Assembly (NCBI RefSeq): GCF_020075495.1
Contig: NZ_JABYQT010000004.1
Coordinates: 1 to 64,000 of the forward strand
DNA: 64,000 nucleotides
Direction of reading: 5' to 3'
From: Vreelandella aquamarina
Lineage (GTDB): Bacteria; Pseudomonadota; Gammaproteobacteria; Pseudomonadales; Halomonadaceae
Position numbers and translations under genes: made by a program. Under the pieces are notes generated by a model that worked only from the letters and a program-made list of their open reading frames with translations, had not been told where the DNA came from and did no database searches. Positions 19,003 to 28,804 of this stretch are shown piece by piece. How positions within the stretch are numbered: the first letter of the stretch is position 1; each line of letters opens with the position of its first letter.

Positions 19003-19020
19003 CCTTGATGAGGTCAGCTC
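18996..19020 (-). terminator. Rho-independent terminator for the small minus-strand gene
   Basis: A perfect 10-bp inverted repeat (GAGCTGACCT / AGGTCAGCTC, 5-base loop). On the minus strand it is followed by nine consecutive T residues; on the plus strand there is no T-run. It therefore ends transcription coming from the 19064-19162 ORF, although the hairpin also overlaps the fau stop. Confidence 0.8.
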
Positions 19021-19063
19021 GTATCGCCCTGCGGTAAATGGCGGCAATGCTTAAGCGCCCGGG

Positions 19064-19162
19064 TCAACTCCCCGATAACGCCTGGGCATAGCCAGTGGCC
19101 AGTACGCCCAATAGAAACACCACCGTCAACGCCATTACCATATCAGGCTTTTTCCGCCGCAT
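19064..19162 (-). CDS. Small single-span membrane protein, 32 residues
   Basis: A 99-base ORF encoding MRRKKPDMVMALTVVFLLG and ending VLATGYAQALSGS. A positively charged N-terminus (RRKK) precedes one hydrophobic helix (residues ~8-27), predicting an inner-membrane protein with a cytoplasmic N-terminus. Support is more than openness: GGAGAG lies 5 bases before the ATG, a promoter lies at 19251-19280, and a strong terminator lies 44 bases after the stop on the same strand. I do not recognise the family. It sits downstream of ilvA and converges on fau. Confidence 0.72.
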   Translation of the reverse strand: MRRKKPDMVMALTVVFLLGVLATGYAQALSGS

Positions 19163-19250
19163 GCCGACTCTCCAACACCTTGCGCCCTTGCACTGGCGTA
19201 TCACCCGGCTTGCTTGGCAAGGATGACGCGCCGCATAAATTTCGCTGACG

Positions 19251-19280
19251 ACTATAGGGCTTTAAGGGGCTGGATGACAA
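19251..19280 (-). promoter_or_regulatory. Promoter for the 32-residue ORF
   Basis: On the minus strand: -35 TTGTCA (19275-19280), 18-bp spacer, -10 TATAGT (19251-19256). Initiation near 19244 would give an ~80-base leader to the small ORF at 19162. Confidence 0.6.
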
Positions 19281-19387
19281 CTGCAAAACCAACCGTTTTC
19301 AGGCCTATTTATACCTTTTGATAACCTCCAGGCGCCTGGCACCTCTTGGCCCCAACGTTAGTGATCACTTACATGCGTTCATGGTCA

Positions 19388-20902
19388 TCATGCCATGAAC
19401 AGTCGATACGCCGGATTATCGCTCTCCTGCCAGTAGCGATAGCCAATGGCATCGAGATACTCGGCCACATGGGTGCGGTCGCTGCTGGGCACCTGCATGC
19501 CAACCAGTACCCGCCCATAGGCGGCACCATGGTTACGATAGTGGAACAACGAGATGTTCCAGTCGTGAGGCAGTTGCGTGAGAAAGTTCATCAGCGCCCC
19601 CGGGCGCTCGGGAAACTCGAAGCGGTAAAGCTCTTCCTCGAACCGCTCGCTGGGGCGTCCGCCGCTTAAATGGCGAATATGCAGCTTGGCGAGCTCGTTG
19701 TCGGTCAGATCCTCCACCTGGTAGCCGCCTTCCTGCAGCCTTTCAATCACTGCCCGGCGATCCTCGCCTCCTGGCTTGACTTGCACCCCTACGAAGATAT
19801 GCGCCTCGCTGCTATCCGCGTAGCGGTAGCTGAACTCGGTCACCATGCGTTTACCGAGCGTTCGACAGAACTTCTTGAAGCTGCCGGGCTTCTCATCGAT
19901 GGTGACCGCCAGAATGGCTTCGCGCTGCTCGCCAAGCTCGGTACGTTCGGCAATATGCTGCAGGCGGTCAAAATTGGTGTTGGCGCCGGAGTTGATGCAT
20001 AAAAGCGTCTGCCCCTCGACCCCGGTCTGCTGAACGTATTTCTTCAAGCCGGCAAGCGAGAGCGCCCCGGACGTTTCGGCCACGGCGCGGGTGTCTTCGA
20101 AGATGTCCTTGACCGCAGCGCACATCTCGTCGGTATTGACCGTGATCACCTCGTCCACCAGGTCCTTGACCAGCAAAAACGGCGCCTCGCCGATCTGGGC
20201 GACCGCCACTCCTTCGGCAAAGACACCGACCTGATCCAGCACCACGCGCTCGTTGGCTTCAAGGGCCGCCTTGAGGCAGGCGCTGTCTTCTGCTTCAACG
20301 CCAATGATCCGGATGTCCGGGCGCAGGTACTTGACGTAGGCCGCTACGCCGGCGATCAGCCCGCCGCCGCCGACCGGCACGAAGATGGCGTCCAGCCGGC
20401 CACTGTGCTGGCGCAGTATCTCTACCCCGATGGTACCTTGGCCGGCGATCACGTCGATGTCGTCAAAGGGGGGAATATAGGTGTAGCCGTGCTCTTCCAT
20501 CAGCTCCCGAGCGTGCTCGGCGGCGGCGGCGAAGGCATCGCCCTTGAGCACGACCTTGGCACCACGGGCGCGCACCGCCTGCACCTTGATCTCCGGGGTG
20601 ATGCGCGGCATCACGATGACCGCCTTCACGCCCATCAGCCTGGCCGCCATGGCCAGCCCCTGGGCGTGGTTGCCCGCGGAGGCGGCAATCACGCCCTTGG
20701 CCTTCTGCTCCTCGGAGAGCTGGGCCATCTTGTTGTAGGCCCCGCGAATCTTGAACGAGAACACGGGCTGCAGGTCTTCACGCTTGATCAAAATCTGGTT
20801 GTTGAAGCGACGCGACAAAAAGGGAGCGGGAGAAATGGGCGTCTCACGAGCAGCCTGGTAAACATTGGCCTGGAGAATCTTTTTGACGGTAGCTTCAAGC
20901 AT
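19388..20902 (-). CDS. ilvA: Threonine ammonia-lyase, biosynthetic
   Basis: A PLP enzyme deaminating threonine to 2-oxobutanoate, the first step of isoleucine synthesis; 504 residues. The PLP Lys is K51 in SFKIRGAYNKM. The glycine-rich phosphate loop is PVGGGGLIAG. Two C-terminal ACT-like regulatory domains (beginning AILAVTIDEKPGSFKKF and YRFEFPERPGALMNFL) are where isoleucine and valine act in relatives, marking it as the biosynthetic rather than catabolic form. It is divergent from rpiA. Confidence 0.96.
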   Translation of the reverse strand: MLEATVKKILQANVYQAARETPISPAPFLSRRFNNQILIKREDLQPVFSFKIRGAYNKMAQLSEEQKAKGVIAASAGNHAQGLAMAARLMGVKAVIVMPRITPEIKVQAVRARGAKVVLKGDAFAAAAEHARELMEEHGYTYIPPFDDIDVIAGQGTIGVEILRQHSGRLDAIFVPVGGGGLIAGVAAYVKYLRPDIRIIGVEAEDSACLKAALEANERVVLDQVGVFAEGVAVAQIGEAPFLLVKDLVDEVITVNTDEMCAAVKDIFEDTRAVAETSGALSLAGLKKYVQQTGVEGQTLLCINSGANTNFDRLQHIAERTELGEQREAILAVTIDEKPGSFKKFCRTLGKRMVTEFSYRYADSSEAHIFVGVQVKPGGEDRRAVIERLQEGGYQVEDLTDNELAKLHIRHLSGGRPSERFEEELYRFEFPERPGALMNFLTQLPHDWNISLFHYRNHGAAYGRVLVGMQVPSSDRTHVAEYLDAIGYRYWQESDNPAYRLFMA

Positions 20903-21068
20903 GGGGGGTATCCAAGGGAAACGTGAAGGTTGGGTGATCGAAACGCGAACAAAGCCTGTATTGGTAGCAGATTACGCCTACCGGCGTCTACCGCGTTTCC
21001 ATCGGCAGGCGGCGCTTTGGCCGGTATACTATCCCGACCATCCTCTGACTTACCCCTGAAGGCTCCCC

Positions 21069-21743
21069 ATGACGCAAGACGAACTCAAGGCCGCCGTGGC
21101 CGATGCGGCTATCAACGAGATCGAACCCGGGCTTGAGAAGGGCACCGTACTGGGTATCGGCACTGGCTCGACAGCCAATCTGTTCATCGACCGGCTGGGC
21201 CCGCTGCGCGACCGCTTCAAGGGCGCGGTGGCAAGTTCCGAAGCCAGTGCCAAGCGCCTGGAAGCGCTGGGTATCGAGGTGTTCGAGCTGAACAATGTGG
21301 GTACGGTGCCCTACTATATCGATGGCGCCGACGAAGTGAACGCTCACTTGCACATGATCAAGGGCGGCGGTGCAGCGCTGACCCGTGAGAAGATCGTGGC
21401 CGCCTGCGCCAAGCGCTTCATCTGCATTGCCGACGGCTCGAAGTCCGTGGCCACCCTGGGCGCTTTCCCGCTGCCGGTCGAAGTCATCCCCATGGCGCGC
21501 TCGTATGTCGCCCGCGAACTGGTGGCGCTGGGGGCTGACCCGGTCTACCGCCAGGGCGTGGTGACCGATAACGGCAACCAGATCATCGACTGCTACGACT
21601 TCATGATCGACGACCCGGTGGCCATGGAAGCCAGGATCAATGCCATCGTCGGCGTGGTCACCAACGGCCTGTTCGCTGCGCGCGGCGCTGACGTGCTGCT
21701 GCTGGGCAGGGCGGAGGGCGTCGAGCGCATCACCCAGCCCTAG
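21069..21743 (+). CDS. rpiA: Ribose-5-phosphate isomerase A
   Basis: A 224-residue pentose-phosphate enzyme interconverting ribose 5-phosphate and ribulose 5-phosphate. Conserved segments are the N-terminal [15 protein letters not shown] phosphate site, [21 protein letters not shown] with catalytic Asp and Lys, and [19 protein letters not shown]. Divergent placement next to ilvA is the same as in E. coli relatives and pseudomonads. Its stop overlaps that of convergent waaA by 4 bases. Confidence 0.97.
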   Translation: MTQDELKAAVADAAINEIEPGLEKGTVLGIGTGSTANLFIDRLGPLRDRFKGAVASSEASAKRLEALGIEVFELNNVGTVPYYIDGADEVNAHLHMIKGGGAALTREKIVAACAKRFICIADGSKSVATLGAFPLPVEVIPMARSYVARELVALGADPVYRQGVVTDNGNQIIDCYDFMIDDPVAMEARINAIVGVVTNGLFAARGADVLLLGRAEGVERITQP

Positions 21744-23038
21744 GTGCCGATCAGCGTTGCCAGGCCATCCAGGGTGCGCGCCAGCGCCCCCTGGTGCGCC
21801 TTGATGACGCGGATACCGGCCTGCCCCTCCTCCCTGCAGCGGTCGGAATCATCGAGCCGGGCTTCCAGGGCGCGGACAAGCGCTGCAACGTCTTCAACGA
21901 CCGTGAGCGCTCCCGCGGCCTGCAGCGGCTCGGTTACATCGGCAAAGTTTTCCGTGAACGGGCCGCTCAGCACCGGCTTGCCCAGGGCAGCGGGTTCAAG
22001 CACGTTGTGCCCGCCCAAGGGCACCAGGCTGCCGCCCACGAAAGCCACCTGGCCCGCGCCATACAGCAGACCAAGCTCGCCCAGCGTATCGCCCAGATAA
22101 ACCTGAGTGCCTGCGGCGACACGCTGGCCCTGGCTGCGTCGGCAAGTCTCGAACCTCTGGGCCGAACACAGGGCAGCGACCTCGTCAAAGCGCTGGGGAT
22201 GGCGCGGCGCCATGACCAGCAGCGCGTCGGGAAAGCGTTCGAGCAGCCGGCGGTGAGCATCCAGCAGCAGGGCCTCTTCGCCATCGCGAGTCGAACCCGC
22301 CACCCACACCGGCCGGTTTCCCCAACTATCAAGTAAGCGCTTACTCTCATCATGCGCCGCCTCGGGACTTGCTTGTTCGAATTTAAGCGAGCCGACAATG
22401 GCGGTTTTCTCAGGCACACAGCCTAGTGCTTCAAAGCGCTGGGCATCGGCCGGGGACTTGGCAGCCAGCCAGCTGACATTACCCAGCGCGCCAACCATCA
22501 GCGGAGTGATCTTCTGGTAGCGGCTGAATGCTCGAGGCGATAGCCGGCCATTGACCACTGCCACCGGCACGTCAAGGCATCGGCAGGCGTGCAGCAAGTT
22601 GGGCCACAGCTCGGTTTCGAACATGATCGCAAGCGCGGGCTTCACGCGGCGTACGAAGCGCCGCGCCGCGCCGGGAAAGTCCATGGGCAAGAAACAGTGG
22701 GCGAGCCGCGCCGGATCATGCTGCTCATCGATGATCGCCTGGGCCTGCTGGGCGCCGGTGGCGGTCATGGTGGTCAGCAACAGGCCATGCTGCGGATAGT
22801 GCGCCAGCAGTGCCTCGATCAGCGGACGCGCGGCGCGCACCTCGCCCACCGACGCACAGTGCAGCCAGAGCCGGGGCGCCTTGGGCAGTGTCCCCAGATG
22901 AACGCCCAGCCGCTGCCCGCGCGAGTAGCCGGGTACCTGTTCACGCCAGAGGCGAAGGCCAAGCAAGGGCGACAGCGCATACAGCGCTGCCGAGTAGGCC
23001 AGCCGCGGCCAGGCGCGGCGCTTTGGGCTATTGGCCAC
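21740..23038 (-). CDS. waaA: 3-deoxy-D-manno-octulosonic acid (Kdo) transferase
   Basis: An inner-membrane-associated GT30 enzyme adding Kdo to lipid A precursor; 432 residues. Family features are the N-terminal membrane-proximal helix, [43 protein letters not shown] and [19 protein letters not shown]. The start is GTG 23038, whose G is also the last base of the hldE stop (TAGTG), so the two are translationally coupled. Whether one or two Kdo residues are added cannot be told; the Kdo kinase gene in the same locus suggests a Kdo-phosphate core as in Vibrio or Haemophilus. Confidence 0.95.
   Translation of the reverse strand: MANSPKRRAWPRLAYSAALYALSPLLGLRLWREQVPGYSRGQRLGVHLGTLPKAPRLWLHCASVGEVRAARPLIEALLAHYPQHGLLLTTMTATGAQQAQAIIDEQHDPARLAHCFLPMDFPGAARRFVRRVKPALAIMFETELWPNLLHACRCLDVPVAVVNGRLSPRAFSRYQKITPLMVGALGNVSWLAAKSPADAQRFEALGCVPEKTAIVGSLKFEQASPEAAHDESKRLLDSWGNRPVWVAGSTRDGEEALLLDAHRRLLERFPDALLVMAPRHPQRFDEVAALCSAQRFETCRRSQGQRVAAGTQVYLGDTLGELGLLYGAGQVAFVGGSLVPLGGHNVLEPAALGKPVLSGPFTENFADVTEPLQAAGALTVVEDVAALVRALEARLDDSDRCREEGQAGIRVIKAHQGALARTLDGLATLIGT
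22333..22344. other. SlmA-like palindromic motif GTAAGCGCTTAC
   Basis: A perfect 12-bp palindrome inside waaA, encoding part of SKRLL. It is one of five exact matches to GTRAGYRCTYAC in this window. Confidence 0.45.
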
Positions 23039-24468
23039 TACCCCTCGCGATCCAGAATCGAGCTGATCATGGCCGTGGTGGAAACGCCATCTTCAAAGCC
23101 CAGCACCTTGACCTCGCCGCCATGGGCGCGCACCGCGTCGCCGCCGGCAATGTCTTCTGGCCGGTAGTCGCCGCCCTTCACCAGGATATCCGGCAGCACC
23201 GCCTCGATCAGTGCCTGTGGCGTGTCGTCGCTGAACGGCACCACCCAGTCCACGGCGCCAAGACCTGCCAGCACCTGCATGCGCCGATCGAGCGGGTTGA
23301 TCGGCCGCTTGGGACCTTTCAACCGACCAATCGAAGCGTCGTCATTGACCGCCACGATCAACCGGTCGCCAAGGCGCCTGGCCTGCTCGAGATACGCCAC
23401 GTGCCCGGCGTGCAGGATATCGAAGCAGCCGTTGGTCATGACCACCCGCTCGCCGCGCAGCTGGGCGGCGCGTACCGCCTCGATCAGCGGCGCCTGTTCG
23501 ATGACGCCGAACTCGGCGAGCTTGTCGCCGTGCAGCGCGGTATAAAGCTCGGCTATCGACAGCGTGGCGGTGCCAGGCTTGGCCACCACCAGCCCGGCGC
23601 CCAGGTTGGCCAGCATCATGGCTTCCGGCAGCGCGTGGCCGGCGGCCAGCGCCAGGCCCATCAGGCCGATGACCGTATCACCGGCCCCGGTGACGTCGAA
23701 CACTTCCTGGGCACGCGTGGGCAGATGAATGGGCGGCTGGCCTGCACAGATCAGGGTCATGCCCTTTTCACTGCGGGTGATCAGCAGCGCTTCGAGCTCG
23801 AGCTCGGCGCGCAGCGCTTCACCGCGCCTGGCAAGCTCGGCATCGCTTGCGCAGTGCCCCACCACCGCTTCGAACTCGGCAAGGTTGGGGGTAATCAGGC
23901 TTGCGCCGCGGTACTTGGTGAAATCCTGTCCCTTGGGATCGATCAGCACACGCTTGCCGTGGGCGCGGGCCTGGGTGATCAGCCGCTCGACCTGATTGAG
24001 GGTGCCCTTGCCGTAGTCGGAAAGAATTACCACGTCGCAGTCAGGCAGGGCGTTTTCTACCTGCTCGAGCAGGCCGGTGGTATCCACGCGATCCAGACGC
24101 TGCTCGAAATCGAGCCGCAGCAGCTGCTGGTTGCGGCTCATCACGCGCAGCTTGGTAATCGTGGGTATATCGGCACTGCGTTGAAAGTAAGTGCTCACTT
24201 TCGCCGTATGCAGCCGACCTTCCAGCAGATCGGCGTTGTCATCGTCGCCGACCACACCCGCCAGTGCCGCGTGCCCGCCCAGCGACGCCACGTTAAGCGC
24301 CACGTTGGCCGCGCCGCCCGGGCGGTCATCGGCCTCTTCCACGCGCACCACAGGTACCGGCGCTTCCGGCGAAATGCGCGAGGTGCCGCCGTGCCAGTAG
24401 CGGTCGAGCATGACGTCGCCCACTACCAGTACGTGAGCGTGTTCAAGAGCGGTTAAATCAACTTTCAT
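23038..24468 (-). CDS. hldE: Bifunctional heptose-7-phosphate kinase / heptose-1-phosphate adenylyltransferase
   Basis: Makes ADP-D-glycero-D-manno-heptose for the LPS inner core. The 476-residue protein has an N-terminal ribokinase-like domain ([20 protein letters not shown] with catalytic Asp, near residue 265) and a C-terminal nucleotidyltransferase domain ([19 protein letters not shown], with HxGH). ATG 24468 was chosen over 24483 because [18 protein letters not shown] matches the family start. It overlaps the preceding GT9 gene by 11 bases and waaA by 1, forming a tight operon. Confidence 0.96.
   Translation of the reverse strand: MKVDLTALEHAHVLVVGDVMLDRYWHGGTSRISPEAPVPVVRVEEADDRPGGAANVALNVASLGGHAALAGVVGDDDNADLLEGRLHTAKVSTYFQRSADIPTITKLRVMSRNQQLLRLDFEQRLDRVDTTGLLEQVENALPDCDVVILSDYGKGTLNQVERLITQARAHGKRVLIDPKGQDFTKYRGASLITPNLAEFEAVVGHCASDAELARRGEALRAELELEALLITRSEKGMTLICAGQPPIHLPTRAQEVFDVTGAGDTVIGLMGLALAAGHALPEAMMLANLGAGLVVAKPGTATLSIAELYTALHGDKLAEFGVIEQAPLIEAVRAAQLRGERVVMTNGCFDILHAGHVAYLEQARRLGDRLIVAVNDDASIGRLKGPKRPINPLDRRMQVLAGLGAVDWVVPFSDDTPQALIEAVLPDILVKGGDYRPEDIAGGDAVRAHGGEVKVLGFEDGVSTTAMISSILDREG
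24187..24198. other. SlmA-like motif GTAAGTGCTCAC
   Basis: An exact match to GTRAGYRCTYAC inside hldE coding sequence, 1.85 kb from the copy in waaA. Read on the other strand it is GTGAGCACTTAC. Confidence 0.42.
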
Positions 24469-25555
24469 GACGGGATCCTGCAACGGTATCGGGGGCGGTA
24501 TGGGCCAAGAGTGCGTCGAGCTTGGCGATGACGGTATCGGTCTTGATCAGCGCCATGGCGTCCTGATGGCGTACTCGCTGCCCCCAGTTCACCGCCTCCA
24601 CTTCTTTATGCAGATAGGCGCGTACTGCCTCGGGGTAGGCGTTCACGGCGAAATCACGCCAGCAGTAGGGAGCGGCGCGCTGCGGGTTGGTGGTCGCGTA
24701 GAGACCCAGTGTCGGTGTTCCCATGGCGTTGGCCATGTGCGCCGGGCCGGTGTCCGGGGCAATCACCGCGCGTGCCTGGCCGATCAGTGCCAGCACCCCC
24801 TTCAGCGAGGTGCCGCCGATGGCATTGATGACGCTGCCGGGCTGGCACAGGGCCTCGATCTGCTCGCCGATTTCGCGCTCCTGCGAGCTTCCGCCACCGG
24901 TCAGTACACTTTTCAGACCATGGTGCACCCAAGCATGTTCAATGACGCTGGCATAACCTTCCACCGACCAGTTGCGAAAATTGCGCAGGCGCGCGTTACT
25001 GCACGGGTTGATGACCAGGTAGGGCGCCTCGCCGCTGATCGCCCGGGCTTCGTCGATAGCCGTCTGGGGAACCGGCATGTCCCACTCAAGGCGGGTGTCG
25101 GTAACACCCAGCAGGCGGGCAAAATCCATGAACGACTCCAGCACGTGCGGCTGATCGCGAGGCGCCAGCTGGTACTGGGTAAACCAGTGCTGGGCATCCT
25201 TGGCGCGGGCCTTGTCATAGCCTACGCGCACGTCGGCTTTCAGCCCCAGCGAAAGCACGCTGGCGCGAATCGCCTGCTGCATGTGCAAGAGTACGTCAAA
25301 GCGCGTATCGGCCAGTTCACGCCACAGGGCGCGCATGCCGGCAAGGCCGGTCGACTTGTCGTACACAACGAACTCGACCCCGGATAGCCCCGCCAGTAGA
25401 CTGTGCTCCCCCTTGCCGATAATCCAGGTGATGCGCGCGCGTGGCCACTGGCGCTGTAAAGCGCGTACCGTCGGCACGAGATTGCACACGTCGCCCAAGG
25501 CAGAGAGGCGCAAAATGGCAATGTGGTTGGGTTCAGCAGGCAACGAGGGCTTCAT
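24458..25555 (-). CDS. Heptosyltransferase-like glycosyltransferase, GT9
   Basis: A 365-residue GT9 (ADP-heptose:LPS heptosyltransferase) family member. The N-terminal [20 protein letters not shown] and the C-terminal [28 protein letters not shown] bind the nucleotide sugar in this family. First in an operon with hldE and waaA, it is a reasonable candidate for the heptosyltransferase acting on Kdo (waaC position), but the exact acceptor is inferred. Its ATG shares the tetramer CATG (25553-25556) with the divergent kdkA ATG. Confidence 0.85.
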   Translation of the reverse strand: MKPSLPAEPNHIAILRLSALGDVCNLVPTVRALQRQWPRARITWIIGKGEHSLLAGLSGVEFVVYDKSTGLAGMRALWRELADTRFDVLLHMQQAIRASVLSLGLKADVRVGYDKARAKDAQHWFTQYQLAPRDQPHVLESFMDFARLLGVTDTRLEWDMPVPQTAIDEARAISGEAPYLVINPCSNARLRNFRNWSVEGYASVIEHAWVHHGLKSVLTGGGSSQEREIGEQIEALCQPGSVINAIGGTSLKGVLALIGQARAVIAPDTGPAHMANAMGTPTLGLYATTNPQRAAPYCWRDFAVNAYPEAVRAYLHKEVEAVNWGQRVRHQDAMALIKTDTVIAKLDALLAHTAPDTVAGSRHES

Positions 25556-26309
25556 GCGCTTAACGGCACTCCGGCAGAAAAATAGTCTGATTTTACATGA
25601 TGCGGACAGTTTAAGTGACGCGCCGGGATCACACCAACTATCGCATCCAGTTGGGTCTAGGCTATTTAGCGCCGATTATTGGCGCGACAAGAATCTTATT
25701 GTAGGTGAAGCGCCAGGCCGGGGCAGCAGTCTTTTCCTGCAAGCCTTACCTACCGAACAGTGGGTGCTGCGTCACTATCGACGTGGAGGCCTGATAGCGA
25801 AGCTCAGCGAAAAGCGCTATTGGTGGACAGGTGCCGAGCGTACTCGCGCTTTTCAGGAACTACGCTTAACCGCGGCGCTTTTTGAGCAGAGCCTGCCAGT
25901 GCCAACGCCGGTCGCCTGCTGCGTGACGCGTTATGGCATGACCTATGAGGCAGCGCTTATTACCGTACGCATATCCGGTGCCAGAGCACTGGCGAGCTTA
26001 CTGGCCAATGAAGAAGCAGACAATGCGTTGCTTCGCCAAGTAGGCTCCATGATCAAACGTTTTCATGAAATCGGACTTGATCATGTCGATCTCAATGCTC
26101 GCAACATTTTAATCGATTTAAAAGAAAGACCATGGTTGATTGATCTGGATCGCTGCCGTCTACGCCCGCCAGGAAAATGGCAGGCTGCTAATCTGGCTCG
26201 TCTCTCTCGCTCAATGGAAAAGTTTAGCACCAAGCAAACCATGCCCTTCATACACCAAGGCTATGCGAAGCGGACAGAAACCTATCATGAGAGCCAACAC
26301 ACTAGATAA
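25554..26309 (+). CDS. kdkA: 3-deoxy-D-manno-octulosonic acid kinase (KdkA family)
   Basis: A 251-residue kinase-fold protein of the LPS kinase family that phosphorylates Kdo on the lipid A-Kdo acceptor. Visible elements are WVLRHYRRGG with the ATP-binding Arg/His region, AFQELRLTAAL, the catalytic loop HVDLNARNIL (Asp179, Asn184) and the metal-binding WLIDLDR. ATG 25554 follows a GAGGG site located inside the opposite-strand GT9 gene. From here to about 27480 the DNA is more AT-rich than the flanks. Confidence 0.85.
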   Translation: MRLTALRQKNSLILHDADSLSDAPGSHQLSHPVGSRLFSADYWRDKNLIVGEAPGRGSSLFLQALPTEQWVLRHYRRGGLIAKLSEKRYWWTGAERTRAFQELRLTAALFEQSLPVPTPVACCVTRYGMTYEAALITVRISGARALASLLANEEADNALLRQVGSMIKRFHEIGLDHVDLNARNILIDLKERPWLIDLDRCRLRPPGKWQAANLARLSRSMEKFSTKQTMPFIHQGYAKRTETYHESQHTR

Positions 26310-26426
26310 GTTCGTAGGTGCGACTTATAAAACTCACACGGATTTTCTTTCTATCAAGAAGTATCTCTTGAGATATCGGCTAACTAAAAAATAACGAACA
26401 CTAGAAAAAGCTAAGGAAAATGATCG

Positions 26427-27476
26427 ATGGCAAGATGGAACAAAATGCTCGGGCGAAAAATTCTTGAGCGTTGGTACGACTATACTCCTGACAGCTGGCA
26501 GCCCGACACCATTCGCAAGGCGGTTATCTTTACGCCAAAAGCCGTTGGTGATGGAATGGCCATTTATCCAGTCATTCGAGCTTTGCAGGCACGTAATCTT
26601 GAATGGCTGTGTATAGTGGCTTCGCATAAAAGTGCTCCCGCCTTCGAAGCACTAAAGAAAGAAGGAGTTGAGATTCAAACAGTACCAAGAGATAGAGATT
26701 ACAAAGCGGTCAAAGAACTCGCCACTAACCTTCGAGCTCGTCACGGGAGCATCGACCTATGCGTGGATGCAACGGGCCATGCCACCTCGCCCGGCATCTA
26801 TTTTGTAGGCAAACTGAAAGCAAGAATGAATCTCACTTATAGCGCCTACAATATGCGGGCATTTGCTGATTTTGATCAGCCGATCTTGCATGAAACCTCC
26901 CTGCCCGATCTATGGGCTAAACTGATCGAAAAAGCCGGGTTAGGTAATTCTGCAGGGCACTTTGAATTACCTATTCCTGACAATATTGATAAAGCAGTGA
27001 GCCAGTGGACAAATTCGCTGGGCTCTTATGTACTTCTGAACCTTGATGGAAGCGTTGACTATAGAAGTATTTCCTTGGATAAAGCCAAATCGTTAATTGA
27101 TACCGTCTATGCAGCGACAGGACTGCCATTGGTTATACCCTATGCCCCCAGCGGCGAACAAAAAGCCATGCAACTAGCCCGAGAATTTCCATTTGTGCAC
27201 ACATTTCCTGGGCAATGTTCGCTCTTGGTTTCAGCCGCGCTCGTCAAACATGCTACCGTTGTTTTTTCACCTGATACTTCGATCATTCATATAGCTAGTG
27301 CCTATAACCGTCCTACTGTTGGCGTATATGTAGTCATTGACAGCGCATGGCAGCCCCAAGCGACCCTCCATGCAGTCATCCACTCAACAAATCATGTAGA
27401 GCAAGGACTAACTCCCGAACGAGTTGCTGAAGCATTCAAGCGGGTGTACCCCTCTACTACCGAACCACTTGGCTAA
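26427..27476 (+). CDS. Divergent GT9 heptosyltransferase-like protein
   Basis: A 349-residue protein with the GT9 two-lobed pattern: AVIFTPKAVGDGMAIYPVIRAL near the N-terminus and VVFSPDTSIIHIASAYNRPTVGVY near the C-terminus. The TP-[KA]-VGD variant of the P-loop and a Ser-Ile-Ile-His in place of the usual GP-x-H set it apart from WaaC/WaaF. AAGGA lies 9 bases before the ATG. It is noticeably AT-richer than most of the locus, suggesting horizontal exchange, as is common for outer-core enzymes. Donor and acceptor sugars are unknown. Confidence 0.75.
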   Translation: MARWNKMLGRKILERWYDYTPDSWQPDTIRKAVIFTPKAVGDGMAIYPVIRALQARNLEWLCIVASHKSAPAFEALKKEGVEIQTVPRDRDYKAVKELATNLRARHGSIDLCVDATGHATSPGIYFVGKLKARMNLTYSAYNMRAFADFDQPILHETSLPDLWAKLIEKAGLGNSAGHFELPIPDNIDKAVSQWTNSLGSYVLLNLDGSVDYRSISLDKAKSLIDTVYAATGLPLVIPYAPSGEQKAMQLAREFPFVHTFPGQCSLLVSAALVKHATVVFSPDTSIIHIASAYNRPTVGVYVVIDSAWQPQATLHAVIHSTNHVEQGLTPERVAEAFKRVYPSTTEPLG

Positions 27477-27484
27477 TACACTTC

Positions 27485-27501
27485 GGCCTCAGTATGAGGC
27501 C
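27485..27501 (+). terminator. Hairpin after the divergent GT9 gene
   Basis: A perfect 7-bp stem (GGCCTCA / TGAGGCC, 3-base loop) 8 bases after the stop of the GT9 gene, followed by AATTT but no true T-run. It is a possible weak terminator in the 128-base gap before the convergent GT4 gene. Confidence 0.4.
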
Positions 27502-27604
27502 AATTTGCCGAAATTGGGTGCGAGTGATGAGGGCTAATTAATTAGTGACTCAGATGCAGACAGCTTCTTAATTCGCCCTTTCTTCTACCCATAGTGCTTG
27601 TCGG

Positions 27605-28723
27605 TTATACCTTACTTGCGTAATACTCTATTAAACACTTTACATGTCGCTTGTTGCTGAAGCGTTGCTCGACGCGCTCTCTGGCAGCCCGTCCCATCGC
27701 CTCGCGGCCGGCCTCATCCTGCACCATGGTACCTATGGCCCTTGCCCAGGCGCTGACGTCATACGGCCCCACCAGCACGCCGCAAGCGCTGTCGACCAGT
27801 TCCGGCAGCGAGCCGGTATTGGAGCCGATGATCGGCATGCCGCAGGCCATGGACTCGATGATCGTCAGCCCGAAGGCTTCGTTTTCCGAAGGGATACATA
27901 CCAGATCCAGTACGGGAAGAATCTCGGTCAGATCGTTACGGTGGCCCAGAAAGGTAATTTTCTGAGCGAGCGGCGTGCCGGCAATCATCGCCTGTAGCTC
28001 GGCATAGAAACTCTCGGTCCCACCGGAAGCATAGCCCGTTCCACCGATGGAAAGGGCGTGAAAATCAAGCGAAGGGTCAAGCGCGAGCAGCGCCTTGACC
28101 CAGATATCCTGCCCCTTGCCTGGCGTCACGCGCCCCGGCAAGCCGATCACCACCGCCCCGTCAGGCACACCCAGGGCATCACGCTTGGCGCGGATCGCCT
28201 GCCCATCGTGGCAGGGCCGGTAGGTGTCGATATTCACCCCATGAGGCAGGCAGACGATGCGTTCACGCGGCACGGGCAGGTTGCTGACGTTGCGCTGGTG
28301 GGTGGCCTGGCTGATCGACAGAACGCGATCCACCTTGCCATAGGCAAACCGATGGTAAGGGTTCTTCTTGGGCCTGCGCCCGCCAACGTGATCGGTATAC
28401 AGCACCTTGAGATCCGGCATCAGGCACTTCAATAATGAACTCAGCCGTAAATCGCTTGATTTATGGCAATGCATGACTTTCACGCCCTGATCGACCAACC
28501 AGCGGCGAATCCCCACTACGTTAGCCAGTGCTGCCAGGGTGCTCTTGAAGGCCTTGTACGCCACGTCGTTGCGCTGCATGTACGCTTCTACCTTGGTATT
28601 TTCAAGGCAGATGCCGAGAACCTCCCAACCCTCTTCCTTCAGATCCTCGATGACTCGATCGACATAGAGCTCCATTCCGCCCTTGCCATCCGACATGCAC
28701 AGTTGCAGCACTTTATTTGTCAT
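27605..28723 (-). CDS. Glycosyltransferase family 4 protein
   Basis: A 372-residue GT-B retaining glycosyltransferase. The N-terminal Rossmann lobe begins VLQLCMSDGKGGMELYVDRV. The C-terminal lobe carries VIGLPGRVTPGKGQDIWVKAL and the E-x7-E motif in IPSENEAFGLTIIESMACGMPIIGSN (read in short parts). Such enzymes extend LPS core or O-antigen. Start 28723 (MTNKVLQL) fits the family; 28744 is an upstream alternative. It is divergent from the next GT9 gene and probably shares the 80-bp intergenic promoter region with it. Confidence 0.88.
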   Translation of the reverse strand: MTNKVLQLCMSDGKGGMELYVDRVIEDLKEEGWEVLGICLENTKVEAYMQRNDVAYKAFKSTLAALANVVGIRRWLVDQGVKVMHCHKSSDLRLSSLLKCLMPDLKVLYTDHVGGRRPKKNPYHRFAYGKVDRVLSISQATHQRNVSNLPVPRERIVCLPHGVNIDTYRPCHDGQAIRAKRDALGVPDGAVVIGLPGRVTPGKGQDIWVKALLALDPSLDFHALSIGGTGYASGGTESFYAELQAMIAGTPLAQKITFLGHRNDLTEILPVLDLVCIPSENEAFGLTIIESMACGMPIIGSNTGSLPELVDSACGVLVGPYDVSAWARAIGTMVQDEAGREAMGRAARERVEQRFSNKRHVKCLIEYYASKV

Positions 28724-28804
28724 TCCAACACCATCCATACGCACCGTTAAACAATGAATACAATCTCTTGTAGTATACAGGCTGCAATCAACAGGGCTTT
28801 AATC

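Noticed and set aside
22810..24456. 548-codon plus-strand open frame opposite waaA and hldE
   Set aside because: It is antisense to two clear enzyme genes, has low-complexity His/Gln/Arg-rich composition and no ribosome site; long antisense frames are expected in GC-rich DNA.
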